A stretch of 54,565 nt of DNA from Candidatus Bathyarchaeota archaeon (GTDB lineage: Archaea > Thermoproteota > Bathyarchaeia > Bathyarchaeales > Bathycorpusculaceae), in the NCBI GenBank assembly GCA_003151735.1, contig PLYI01000038.1:1-54565 (forward strand). Direction: 5' to 3'. Each line of letters starts with the position of its first letter. Positions within the stretch are counted from its first letter, which is position 1. Positions 1-8,387 of this stretch are shown one piece after another. The position numbers and the translations under genes were made by a program. The notes beneath the pieces were generated by a model, which was not told where the DNA came from, did no database searches, and saw nothing but the letters and a program-made list of their open reading frames with translations.

Positions 1-175
1 ATTGTATTTTATATGTTCTGATGATTAGCTATTTGTCGAAAAACCTTTCTCTCTAAGCGGGTAAGATTTTGAAAGGCCTTGGTAGGCATTTGACTTCTTC
101 ACGGTTGCCATGTATATTGACCTCAAGCATGGACAAACGCATCCAAAAAGCCCGAACATATACTATCACAAAAAC
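1..175 (-). pseudogene. Remnant copy of the 858-1226 regulator locus with its gene body deleted
   Basis: Two blocks resemble the ends of the downstream RAM-domain gene locus. Block 1 (about 8-90) matches 815-890, which holds the 3' end and downstream flank of that gene; shared words include TATATGTTCTGATGAT and AAGGCCTTGGTA. On the minus strand the copied tail keeps the frame and the TAG stop (53-55), reading PRPFKILPA against PRPSKNLPP in the intact gene. Block 2 (about 110-165) matches 1295-1345, the region upstream of the intact gene (CAAACGC followed by TCCAAAAA and GCCCGAAC). About 400 bases between the blocks are missing here. I infer an old duplication that lost its coding part. Confidence 0.5.
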
Positions 176-314
176 GGGATCGCGGAAACAGTGCACCCCG
201 ACTTTTTTTCATTTCTATAGTTTAAATTCATTTTTTTGATATAAAATACAGGATTTGATTGAATCAGGCACCGGGAAATAGCAAAAGTTTATAAAAAAAG
301 CGCTCCCTTGTGCA

Positions 315-620
315 ATGGAAAGACCACCTGTGAAACTGGATAATCTTGAGGCACTGCAGATGAGACGATCAAAACTGGAAATGTACGTTGACATCCTCAA
401 AGTTTTGGCGCACACGGGTCCGTTGAAGTTGACACACATCATGAACAAAGCTAATGTTAACGGCGGTGTTCTCACAGAGTATTTGGACTATCTAATCGAG
501 AAAGGATTGGTCGAAGAACGAACTATTAGAAAGGGAAGCACCGTTTTCGCAATTTCGCAACGCGGCATAAATTTGCTGAAGGTTTTCCGAGAAATCACTC
601 AAGTGCTAATTGCCCCATAA
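315..620 (+). CDS. Winged-helix transcriptional regulator (HTH_45-like)
   Basis: The 101-residue protein has the shape of small archaeal winged-helix DNA-binding proteins: a helical N-terminus around MRRSKLEMYVDILKVL, a helix-turn-helix near residues 40-70 (LKLTHIMNKANVNGGVLTEY, then LDYLIEKGLVEE) and a beta wing (TIRKGSTVFAISQRGINLL). Family knowledge places such proteins as stand-alone dimeric regulators. There is no sensor domain. The target cannot be deduced; the nearest genes are the RAM-domain protein on the other strand and the decayed copy upstream. The start follows an A-rich stretch and no strong ribosome-binding site is seen. Confidence 0.8.
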   Translation: MERPPVKLDNLEALQMRRSKLEMYVDILKVLAHTGPLKLTHIMNKANVNGGVLTEYLDYLIEKGLVEERTIRKGSTVFAISQRGINLLKVFREITQVLIAP

Positions 621-857
621 GAAGCCCGAAGTCAAGCAAAGCGAGGATTCCTGCATTACTAACCTTTAAAGTATACATCCGCACGAACCACGTTCCTCAA
701 AATATCTTCTTCTAAACTCGCGAAAAATATAGAGTGCCTCGAAGTTTCGGGGCAAGGCCTTTTACGAATTGGACGCCATAGGATAAATCAAATCGTATAA
801 TATTTTATATTTTTTATATGTTCTGATGATAAGATAAAATCTGGCAAGCCTTTCCCT

Positions 858-1226
858 CTATGGGGGTAAATTTTTGGAAGGCCTTGGTAACTGTTTAGCG
901 ATCTGAATATTGCTCAAGGATTTATGAGACTTGAGAACGACAGAAACTATGGTGCTTTTGACCCCTTTGATCTTCATAATTCTCTTATGCAAAACATTAC
1001 GGAACTCTTCTACGCTCGAAGCTGAAACTATCGAAACAATGTCAAATTCGCCTTTAACGTCATAAATCTCCTCTATGTTTTCGACCTTTTCGAGGGCATC
1101 TATGACTTGCGCTTTCTGAGATGGATCGACAAAAATGTTAACTGAGGCTTCAAGCCGGCCGTGAATATCATTGGACTCCATACTGGTCATCAAAACAGTT
1201 AAGCGGGTCAGGTAGCTTTTGAGCAT
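858..1226 (-). CDS. Stand-alone Lrp/AsnC ligand-binding (RAM) domain protein
   Basis: Residues from about 25 to 105 form one RAM domain: LEASVNIFVDPSQKAQVIDA, then GEFDIVSIVSASSVEEF and a final strand STIVSVVLKS, the beta-alpha-beta-beta-alpha-beta pattern of Lrp-type effector domains. The N-terminal helix-turn-helix of full Lrp proteins is missing, so this is a domain that may bind a small molecule and oligomerise with full-length regulators. The start is uncertain: 1226, 1190 and 1181 are all possible, and 1190 or 1181 would give the usual size. A second RAM-like protein lies at 49121-49390. A deleted relative of this locus is seen at 1-175. Confidence 0.7.
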   Translation of the reverse strand: MLKSYLTRLTVLMTSMESNDIHGRLEASVNIFVDPSQKAQVIDALEKVENIEEIYDVKGEFDIVSIVSASSVEEFRNVLHKRIMKIKGVKSTIVSVVLKSHKSLSNIQIAKQLPRPSKNLPP

Positions 1227-1513
1227 TTTTGAGAACCAAAATGCACTAATTTGTTAAGTTGAGCGGGCTAAACCTTCATACGCACTTAATCATTGTTCAT
1301 TGATCTCAGGCTTGGGCAAACGCGTCCAAAAATGCCCGAACTTAAGAACTTTCACTCACACATACATTTTGGTTTAGAATAAAATTTAACAAAAAAAGAA
1401 AAATGGATTTTTCCGATCAACTATGCCTTAACTACTGGTCTTAGGTACATGTGAAGTTTGTCTTTTGCAACTTTTAAGTGCAATCCATTGTCCATCCATC
1501 TTTAAATGTTTGA

Positions 1514-1540
1514 GGATTCGCTTAATATTTTAAGCGTATC
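1514..1540. other. Perfect hairpin in the intergenic region
   Basis: CGCTTAA (1519-1525) and TTAAGCG (1530-1536) form a perfect 7-bp stem with a TATT loop, and GAT/ATC outside can extend it across one mismatch. It sits between the promoter side of the RAM-domain gene and the 3' end of the protease gene. It could be a terminator for the protease transcript or an operator. The rest of 1227-1593 shows only the B block (1295-1345) that is duplicated at 110-165. Confidence 0.4.
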
Positions 1541-1593
1541 CCACTACACCCGACTACGTCAGGAGTCAAGTGACAACTATGTTCGGTAACAAA

Positions 1594-4500
1594 TTATAAA
1601 GATGCAGATGGGTATGCTGCTTGAGATGATTGATTTTTGGGTCGCTTTCTTAAGGCGACTCCAACCGCTAAAGCAATTCCCACAAGTCCTATGCCTATTC
1701 CAGCGATGGCAACTATTTCTGCGATGTTCAAGCTTTTGTTTAGGTTGCCAATTTCGTTTTGCATCTTGTCCAACGATGAGTTTAAGTCGTTTCCAAGACC
1801 TCCAAGTTGATTCTGAAGCGATAATTGTAAAGAGTTTATACCGTTTAGACTTGTGTTTAGATTGTTGGTCTGATTTTGCAAGGACGATTGTGCAGAATTT
1901 AAAGAGTCTATGCTGTTTCCAAGATCTCCAAGTTGATTTTGAAGAGACGATTGTCCAGAAGTCAGAGAGTTAATGTTGCTTCCTTGACCATTGAGTTGGT
2001 TCTGAATGTTTGATATTGTTGAATTCAAAGAATTCACTGTTGATTGAGTCGAATTTAATTGGTTTTGGAGAAAAATTGTTGTGTTTGCAGTTGAGTTTAT
2101 GCCGTCAGTTTGAGTTGCAACTGCTTGAAGAGTGTAGGCGCCATCTGGAAAGTTGGCTGTTGGGATGATGAAGCTGAGTGTGCCGTTGTTTGTAAAGGTT
2201 TGAATAGTTTTGTCGTTGAGGTACGTCGTGACCGCGTTGATGTTGCTTCCCGAGACGGATATTGTTACGTTTACATCTCCATTGTAGCTGGTTCCGCTTT
2301 GGGGCGAGAGAATCTGAATTGATGGTGGAGTTGGATTGATTGTTTGGTAGCTAGACGAGATTATTGAAAGGTGTGAGTTTACAAGAGTGATCGAAAATAG
2401 GTCAGTGTTAACTAAGTTTATGCTGCTGTTTGTGGCCACGATGTTGCCGCCATGCACTCCTTGAAGCGTTAGATTTGAACTGTTTACGATAAGTGTTCCA
2501 TTTATTATTGAGTCAGATATCGTGGTGTTTCCTGACTGCAAAGTGTTTGATTCCAAGAAGAGGTCTTGAGTTAGGCTGGCTGAACCCGTTATGTTTACTT
2601 CGTTTAATGCTAATCCCCAGTTTTGCTGGAACGAAGTGATAAGCTGGTTTGAAACGTAGACGTACGGTTGTATTATGAAGCTTTTCTGGGCGGAGAGCGC
2701 GGTCGTCGTGGGCACGCCATCATATGAAATTCCTGTGACATAGATCTCGTAAGGACCAGAGTAGATGAAAGAATTGTCGTTCACTGGCGAGATTGCACCT
2801 GCATTGTAGGGAGAAGGCAAAAGGATGTTGCCTATCCACCTGTTCAGTGTATAGTTAAACGATAGAGGAATTAGTTCAAAATTTTGATATTCTGTATGCA
2901 TGATGCTCATGAACGTGTTTTGCAGTTCTTGCGGGTAAATCAAAGTTGTGTATTCGCCTTGCGTTACTTCTTGGGCATTTGGATATCGGATGTCTACAAT
3001 AATTTGTGCTGTTTGTCCCATGAATAGCGTGGAGGGTGAAAGCGTTATAGATGGGGTTATAGTGCCGTTTGAAACCCAAATCTGGCTGTAGAAGGAGCCT
3101 CCTAAAGTGTATCCGAGCGTCAATGAGCCGTAGCTTGCCTGTAATAAAATAGTGTACAATCCTGACGTCGAGTTGATAGGTACTTGAAGGGAACCGCTGA
3201 TTCCGGAAGATTGGAAAAATAGGGCTGAACTTGCCACAACAAATCCTGAAGTGTTGACTAGAAATGCAGTCACGCTGGAGCCTGTTGCAACGTCTGAACC
3301 TATTGTGCTTCCGCTTTCGAATGAAAACATGTTTCCGACGTTTACGGGTGCGACGGGCGAAGTAATGATCGTAAGGGATTGGCCGGGTCCAATTGAGGCC
3401 GGTTCAACCGCCACTTCAGTTTGGATCACGCTTGTTTGTAAGTAAATGCCGTTTGTGAATGGCAAAAACCCGTACGTGCTTCCCTGTAATATCAACGCGA
3501 TGGGACCCGCGGGATAAGCCAATGTTAGGTTTGCCTCGTTTACGTTTCCATTGACCGTCGTGTTATCAGGGACAAGGTTTACGATGTCAACAGAGTTGTA
3601 TGAATTGCTCAGAATTGAGTATGAGTTCACTTGCATCGTTGAGTTGCCTGAAGGTGACGGGTTGCCGTCAAGGTCTGTAGATGTCACTGTCACTTGTAAC
3701 CCTCCGTTTGCCGTTGTCCAAGGGTCTGTAGGTATTGGACTTAGAAAAGTTGCGAGGTAACCTGCGAATATTTGAGCAAAGCCTTCGCCAGAAAGACCTG
3801 CTGAAGTACCGTTGACGTCAATGTAGGCAACCCCAGATTGTTGACCCATGACTAAGGAAGCGTTCCATGTTCCTTTTGAGTTATCGAACGTTAATGGTGT
3901 AACCATAGATGTTCCTGCGAGTGTGACGAGTTTGGTTGAAAAGTTCCCGCTGTTAACTACAGAATTGCCATTGAATATGTAAGCGGATACGTTAATCACT
4001 TGGTTCGGAGTGAATTCTAGTTGTGGCTGTCCCGAGGCATTGGCAAAATCCACGAATATTGAAAGGTTTGGTTGCGTGAGTTGAGCATTATATAGGAGAT
4101 TTATTTCACCTATATTTGGGGCGCCCCAGCCTGTCACGAGGTTGTAGCCAAAGGATGCGGTCCATGGAATGTTGTAGCCAAATGTTATTGGAGTATATGC
4201 TTTACTATAAATATTCGGATTATTTCCCAAGCTGTATAGAAAAGGATTGATTAATCCAAGTGGGCCTCCTGACGACTGCGCAATCAGTGTGAGAAGCCCT
4301 GAAAAAACCTGAACCGACTCCGATGTGCCGCCCACAACCATAAGTGAACCCGAATTCACTATTATAACTCCTGGGTCAACGCCTGCCTGCAACGAAAGGT
4401 CTGGCTCCAACCTCCCATTGGGATATGATGGAGGTGTCTGTTGACTCTGTTGATACCATGGTTTTGGCTCTAGGAAACTAACTCCTCCCCCGCTTCCACC

Positions 4501-5778
4501 CACGTTGACGCCGTTTGGTACATATCCTGGACTGGACCACGCTGTTTGAAGGAACGTTTTGGTGCCGTTGGGTTGAGTGTAGAGATATGTTTGGGTCCCG
4601 CCAGTGCTTGTGACGTATGGGGAGTCATCGGGGTATCCCAAATTGCCTGCAGGACCGGAACTGTATCCACTTCCTCCAGCATCCCCTGAAGAACATAGAA
4701 AAGTTATTCCTTCAAGGGAACCTAGCATGAAGTAAAGGTCTGGAAGAAACATGTTGAAATAGAAAAGTTGTCCACCCACAAGACTGAACAGCCATTCAGG
4801 TCCTATTGAGAAGCTCATTGAGAGTGTTGTGACACTGTCATCGTTTACTATGGGAGCAATGTCAGCTGCAAACGACAGTGCGCCCGTTGTCACGTACATG
4901 GTAACTGCGGCTCTTGGAGCCATCGCGTGAGCCATTTCGACGTCAAGTGCGACTTCTGTGCTCCATCCGGTCGAGACCCCAAGGTTAGGGTTGTAGGGCA
5001 CTATGGGGACTATTGAGAAGTTTGGATCTTGGAAACCGAATGTCTTATCGAAAAGGCTTAGGTCTTGAGTCACCGTAGGTGAACCGAAGAAGTCAAGGAT
5101 ACCGATTGCTTGGCCGTCACCCTGAAATCCTTGAGCGTACAATGACGTGGCGTTGTATACGTTCTGTAATTCTTTCGGCGAGAAAGCGCCCTCGGTGTAG
5201 GTTATATTTGTGTTCTGTTTGGTTGGGGCGAGATTTGTGTAGTGTGGTTTCAGCATTAAATCAGTTGCGTTCGAGGCAATGAAATGAGCTCCATTAAACA
5301 GCGAGTTGCCGCTAGTTAGGTAGTACGAGTCAGTACCGTTTGTGTACATGTTTACGTTGGCATTAAAATATTCTTTAACCTGCGCTGCAGACGCTTGAAT
5401 TACTATAATTGAATCCATGGAACTTAGCAGAACGTGTAGCCCAATATTATGAAGGTATGATAGCATTGAGTTGTACTCGGTTGTTGGCAAGAATTGCTGC
5501 TGGATCTGTATAGGCGTTAAGAAATGTCTGTATAGAGCTGAAGATTGATCGGACACATGCTCCAATAATGAACCCAAGACATCCACGTTTTTCAGGGGGA
5601 TTGCCAGGTTAACCAGAACCGGAAGATCTCCTGGTGCTTGACCGTGCAGAGCATAACCAGGAAGAGGCATAATTGAGTTGTCGCCGGGACTAGTGGGGAT
5701 TGCAGTTGCTGAGTAGACACTCCCAATCGGCATAATTACCAGCAAAATTACCACAAAAACTGCAAATAGTGATTTCAT
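1594..5778 (-). CDS. Secreted S53-family (sedolisin/kumamolisin) protease with coiled-coil stalk and membrane anchor
   Basis: This 1394-residue protein starts with a signal peptide (about 1-23), followed by a pro-kumamolisin activation domain (about 50-180) and an S53 catalytic domain (about 200-560). Catalytic residues are visible: E275 and D279 in TEVALDVEMAHAMAP, D366 in SSGDAGGSGY, and S486 in GGTSES. S53 enzymes are serine-carboxyl endopeptidases that self-activate at low pH. Several beta-rich, Asn/Ser/Thr-rich modules follow. Near 1240-1350 a heptad-like region repeats LQNQLG-type units, then comes one transmembrane helix (about 1352-1376) and a short basic tail. I infer a protease displayed on a stalk from the membrane, analogous to the stalk-bound protease of Staphylothermus. 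It appears to be transcribed alone. Confidence 0.85.
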   Translation of the reverse strand: MKSLFAVFVVILLVIMPIGSVYSATAIPTSPGDNSIMPLPGYALHGQAPGDLPVLVNLAIPLKNVDVLGSLLEHVSDQSSALYRHFLTPIQIQQQFLPTTEYNSMLSYLHNIGLHVLLSSMDSIIVIQASAAQVKEYFNANVNMYTNGTDSYYLTSGNSLFNGAHFIASNATDLMLKPHYTNLAPTKQNTNITYTEGAFSPKELQNVYNATSLYAQGFQGDGQAIGILDFFGSPTVTQDLSLFDKTFGFQDPNFSIVPIVPYNPNLGVSTGWSTEVALDVEMAHAMAPRAAVTMYVTTGALSFAADIAPIVNDDSVTTLSMSFSIGPEWLFSLVGGQLFYFNMFLPDLYFMLGSLEGITFLCSSGDAGGSGYSSGPAGNLGYPDDSPYVTSTGGTQTYLYTQPNGTKTFLQTAWSSPGYVPNGVNVGGSGGGVSFLEPKPWYQQSQQTPPSYPNGRLEPDLSLQAGVDPGVIIVNSGSLMVVGGTSESVQVFSGLLTLIAQSSGGPLGLINPFLYSLGNNPNIYSKAYTPITFGYNIPWTASFGYNLVTGWGAPNIGEINLLYNAQLTQPNLSIFVDFANASGQPQLEFTPNQVINVSAYIFNGNSVVNSGNFSTKLVTLAGTSMVTPLTFDNSKGTWNASLVMGQQSGVAYIDVNGTSAGLSGEGFAQIFAGYLATFLSPIPTDPWTTANGGLQVTVTSTDLDGNPSPSGNSTMQVNSYSILSNSYNSVDIVNLVPDNTTVNGNVNEANLTLAYPAGPIALILQGSTYGFLPFTNGIYLQTSVIQTEVAVEPASIGPGQSLTIITSPVAPVNVGNMFSFESGSTIGSDVATGSSVTAFLVNTSGFVVASSALFFQSSGISGSLQVPINSTSGLYTILLQASYGSLTLGYTLGGSFYSQIWVSNGTITPSITLSPSTLFMGQTAQIIVDIRYPNAQEVTQGEYTTLIYPQELQNTFMSIMHTEYQNFELIPLSFNYTLNRWIGNILLPSPYNAGAISPVNDNSFIYSGPYEIYVTGISYDGVPTTTALSAQKSFIIQPYVYVSNQLITSFQQNWGLALNEVNITGSASLTQDLFLESNTLQSGNTTISDSIINGTLIVNSSNLTLQGVHGGNIVATNSSINLVNTDLFSITLVNSHLSIISSSYQTINPTPPSIQILSPQSGTSYNGDVNVTISVSGSNINAVTTYLNDKTIQTFTNNGTLSFIIPTANFPDGAYTLQAVATQTDGINSTANTTIFLQNQLNSTQSTVNSLNSTISNIQNQLNGQGSNINSLTSGQSSLQNQLGDLGNSIDSLNSAQSSLQNQTNNLNTSLNGINSLQLSLQNQLGGLGNDLNSSLDKMQNEIGNLNKSLNIAEIVAIAGIGIGLVGIALAVGVALRKRPKNQSSQAAYPSASL

Positions 5779-6096
5779 TAAAACATCCCCAAATTCGAAG
5801 AATTCAAACTAAAATTCTGACAAAAATATATCATGCTCGTTCAACTCTTCACGCTTAAAAGACGATCTAGTTAACTTTGAATGCAATAAAAGCTTTTGCA
5901 AATTCAAATTCAGCGTTTTCTTATACGCACTCATTCTGTTCTACGAGATTTGACTCATCTAATAAGTTTTTTAGTCGACGGCATATGTGTTTTGTCCGCC
6001 AGGTTCAAGCAAATAATCTAAAGAACAATGCACTTTGAACGCAGAAAAATAAGCTCAAGCTTTTTTGGGAGACGGTCCCGGGACAATTTCATCATT

Positions 6097-6135
6097 TGGA
6101 ACCGGGGGATTCGAACCCCTAGCAGAGCGGAGAGT
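6097..6135 (-). pseudogene. tRNA 3'-end fragment
   Basis: Read on the minus strand, this carries a T arm (AGGGG, TTCGAAT, CCCCC) followed directly by GGTTCCA and A, as in the 3' third of a tRNA. No CCA is encoded and no D arm, anticodon arm or matching 5' acceptor strand is found upstream. Such 3' pieces are left behind by elements that integrate into tRNA genes. The remainder of 5779-6381 holds the protease promoter region and a second fragment. Confidence 0.5.
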
Positions 6136-6255
6136 AACCATTAATTTGATATTTTTTATTAGAATTCGGCAAGAGACCATTTACACGAAAGTGATAGAAT
6201 TCAAACTGAAAGTTAATCGATTGGTTTGAAAATCTAATCAATAAAAAAAGGGAAA

Positions 6256-6307
6256 TGCGGGAGACATCTCCACTGCAGTGAGGGTTCAAATCCCTCCCCG
6301 CCTGCCA
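6256..6307 (+). pseudogene. Class II tRNA 3'-half-like fragment with encoded CCA
   Basis: A variable-arm-like hairpin (GGAG 6260-6263, CTCC 6268-6271) is followed by a perfect T arm (GAGGG, TTCAAAT, CCCTC; 6280-6296), an acceptor 3' strand CCCGCCT (6297-6303), discriminator G and CCA (6305-6307). A long variable arm with discriminator G fits tRNA-Ser. I found no 5' acceptor strand (AGGCGGG or a wobble form) in the preceding 500 bases. It is either an integration scar or, less likely, the 3' half of a split tRNA. Confidence 0.5.
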
Positions 6308-6381
6308 CAGTACTCTTCGCTCGGTGTTAGGCGATAAGCCTTAGTAATAGTTTACCCATCGACGTAATATCTCGTGATTTC

Positions 6382-6558
6382 ATGAAATTCGGTGTTGTTG
6401 TTGAAAAAGATGAAGATGGATACTACGTCGCTTCAGTTCCAGAGTTACCGGGATGTCACACTCAAGCTAAAACCCTTGATGAGGTTATGAAAAGAATCAA
6501 AGAAGCCATTTGGGCATGTTTAGAGGTTGAGGGACTAAAAAGATTTAGCCAATCATGA
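6382..6558 (+). CDS. HicB-family antitoxin-like protein, without HicA
   Basis: This 58-residue ORF translates to a typical single HicB fold: MKFGVVVEKDEDGYYVASVP followed by ELPGCHTQAKTLDEVMKRIK, the signature of the HicB/UPF0150 family with its partial RNase H-like fold. HicB normally neutralises the HicA mRNA interferase, but no HicA-like ORF lies next to it. There is no added DNA-binding domain. The gene ends inside the tail of the CPBP gene on the other strand (14-bp overlap). It sits right after two tRNA 3' fragments, which supports arrival with a mobile element. Solo HicB proteins are common in archaea. Confidence 0.8.
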   Translation: MKFGVVVEKDEDGYYVASVPELPGCHTQAKTLDEVMKRIKEAIWACLEVEGLKRFSQS

Positions 6559-7213
6559 AGAGCACGAAAGCGAACTCGTCAAAGATAATGTGCGAGACCA
6601 TGATTGGAAAAAGGTTATTCTTCAGTTTGTTAAACGTGAAGCTCCAAGCTAAGCCTACAATAAATGCGACTAACATCAGAGACGGGTTGAACGTTGGCAA
6701 ATGTATCATCATATACAGAAAACTTGTTAGAATAGCTGCTGCCCACGGCTTAAGACGCTTACCAAGATGTTGGAGTACAAAGCCCTGCCAATACGTCGCT
6801 TCACCAGGACCTATGGGAAAAAGCAAAAGAACCGCAATTGCCGCAAGAGGAAAATTCCCGCGGAAGGAATAAACCGCTGATACTTGCGATGGAAACCCAG
6901 GGATCGAGTTAGCGACTCGGGCGCCGAAATAGAAGAGTGCAAAAAGGGCAAGGCCTAAAACGGCTCCAATGATGAAACCTCGTATTGACGGTTGGAACTT
7001 GATTTTACGGATTCTAGGAACTGAGACGACTAAGAGTATGCTGGTTGAGAGGGCTAGTGTTGGCCAGAAACCGAAGGAGGTCAAAATAAAAGTGATGTAC
7101 CACAGGATAAAAGGTAAGGGAAGAGTCAAGAGCTCGTAGTTTTTTCTTAATTTCTCGAAAAAGGAGGTTGCATGGTTTTCAGGTCCCGGGGATGGTTTCT
7201 CGGTTGCAGTCAT
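6545..7213 (-). CDS. CPBP-family (CAAX-like) intramembrane protease homologue
   Basis: The 222-residue protein is very hydrophobic, with about six to eight membrane helices. The CPBP motifs are recognisable but partly degenerate: the EExxxR motif appears as GEATYWQ, so the first Glu and the Arg are changed; the FxxxH motif is present near LYMMIHLPTF; the third motif is SHIIFDE. Family members are Rce1-like glutamate intramembrane peptidases or, in archaea and bacteria, proteins of unknown function. The changed first motif makes proteolytic activity uncertain. It lies 36 bp downstream of the prenyltransferase gene in the same direction, and may be co-transcribed with it. Confidence 0.7.
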   Translation of the reverse strand: MTATEKPSPGPENHATSFFEKLRKNYELLTLPLPFILWYITFILTSFGFWPTLALSTSILLVVSVPRIRKIKFQPSIRGFIIGAVLGLALFALFYFGARVANSIPGFPSQVSAVYSFRGNFPLAAIAVLLLFPIGPGEATYWQGFVLQHLGKRLKPWAAAILTSFLYMMIHLPTFNPSLMLVAFIVGLAWSFTFNKLKNNLFPIMVSHIIFDEFAFVLFMIG

Positions 7214-7249
7214 CGGATTTTGGTCACTCTGAAAGATTTGTAGCCGGGA

Positions 7250-8269
7250 TTAAGCAGGTGGTCTTTTTCCGTAAGCGATTTTCTTGAATAGTAAGAAAGT
7301 CAATGCTATGCAGATAAATGCCGAAGATAGAATCGCGAGGAACCCAAGGGTTAAGGGAGCAAAAGCGCTCAACAGGTACCCTAACAACAGCAAGATTCCT
7401 GTAAACATATGCACAACTATTGTGAGGGCGTTGGATGGAGCGAGCTGTAGAGAAGTTGAATGGAACTGCCTTGCGTTCGAAACCGATTTCACCGTCAAAG
7501 GTAACGTTGCCAGGGCAATCAGGGTATAAACTGGGATAATTCGGAAAAGGACAGCCACTAAGATGGCGGCGTATGTAGCATACATCATGCCTGCATAAGC
7601 GATAGATGCTTTTTCTCTGCCAAGCCGTACTACCCACGTGTTTTTTCCTACAGCTTTATCGGAACTGTAATCCTGAAACGCGTTTATGTACAGAATGGCG
7701 GTGATTAAGAGAGCGACTGGAACCGCGGCGACTAAAGGCTCAACTGATAAAGCTCCAGTTTGAACATAGAAAGCTCCAAGAGTCATAAGCAACCCAAAGT
7801 TTAATCCAACGATTGGTTCCCCCACGCCTCTTGCTGAAAGGTTGAATGGTTTGCCAGTATAGAAATAAGCTGAAAACAATCCTACAGCCGCCAGAACAAT
7901 CATGAAGGGTCCCACTACTAAAGTGAAGTACAAACCTACTGCGGCTGAGAGCGCAAATAATACAATGGAGCCTGAGAAGACTTCTTTTGGAGTGAGAAGC
8001 CCTGAGGGGATAGCTCGGCTGCCGCCTGTGAATGGGCGTACAAACTCTTTGTTTATTGTGTCGTTGCCGCTTTTGTAATCGAAGTAATCGTTAACCACGT
8101 TGGCACCTAAATGGACAAATATGCCGCCCATAAGAGCAAGAACGAAAAAGAGCGGATTAAACGCGCTGTTTCTTACCCAAGCAATAACTGTGCCTAAAAC
8201 AATCGGAATGATGGTTCCAGTTAGAAAAGGAGCCCGAAGCTCGCTAAGCCAGACCTTTACTTTGCCCAT
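7250..8269 (-). CDS. menA: UbiA-family prenyltransferase, MenA-like
   Basis: This 339-residue membrane protein has about nine transmembrane segments and the two Asp-rich motifs of UbiA prenyltransferases: NVVNDYFDYKSGND near residue 60 and DYSSDKAVGKN near residue 198. These bind Mg-diphosphate of the polyprenyl donor. The pattern is closest to 1,4-dihydroxy-2-naphthoate prenyltransferase (menaquinone synthesis), but no other menaquinone genes are nearby, so another aromatic or lipid acceptor is possible. A good ATG start (MGKVKVWLSEL) is used. The likely promoter lies in 8270-8387. Confidence 0.8.
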   Translation of the reverse strand: MGKVKVWLSELRAPFLTGTIIPIVLGTVIAWVRNSAFNPLFFVLALMGGIFVHLGANVVNDYFDYKSGNDTINKEFVRPFTGGSRAIPSGLLTPKEVFSGSIVLFALSAAVGLYFTLVVGPFMIVLAAVGLFSAYFYTGKPFNLSARGVGEPIVGLNFGLLMTLGAFYVQTGALSVEPLVAAVPVALLITAILYINAFQDYSSDKAVGKNTWVVRLGREKASIAYAGMMYATYAAILVAVLFRIIPVYTLIALATLPLTVKSVSNARQFHSTSLQLAPSNALTIVVHMFTGILLLLGYLLSAFAPLTLGFLAILSSAFICIALTFLLFKKIAYGKRPPA

Positions 8270-8387
8270 ACCCTTTTGATGATGTACAGTTAAAATTAAG
8301 GGTTTTGCTAAATTTTATGGAAACTATCATTTTAAATTGAAAGTTCTGTCTGCAGTATATTTAATCGAGAAAACGCTGGCTTCAATG

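Noticed and set aside
6041..6307. A complete intron-containing tRNA across the two fragments
   Set aside because: The fragments are on opposite strands and no 5' acceptor strand or D arm matching either was found.
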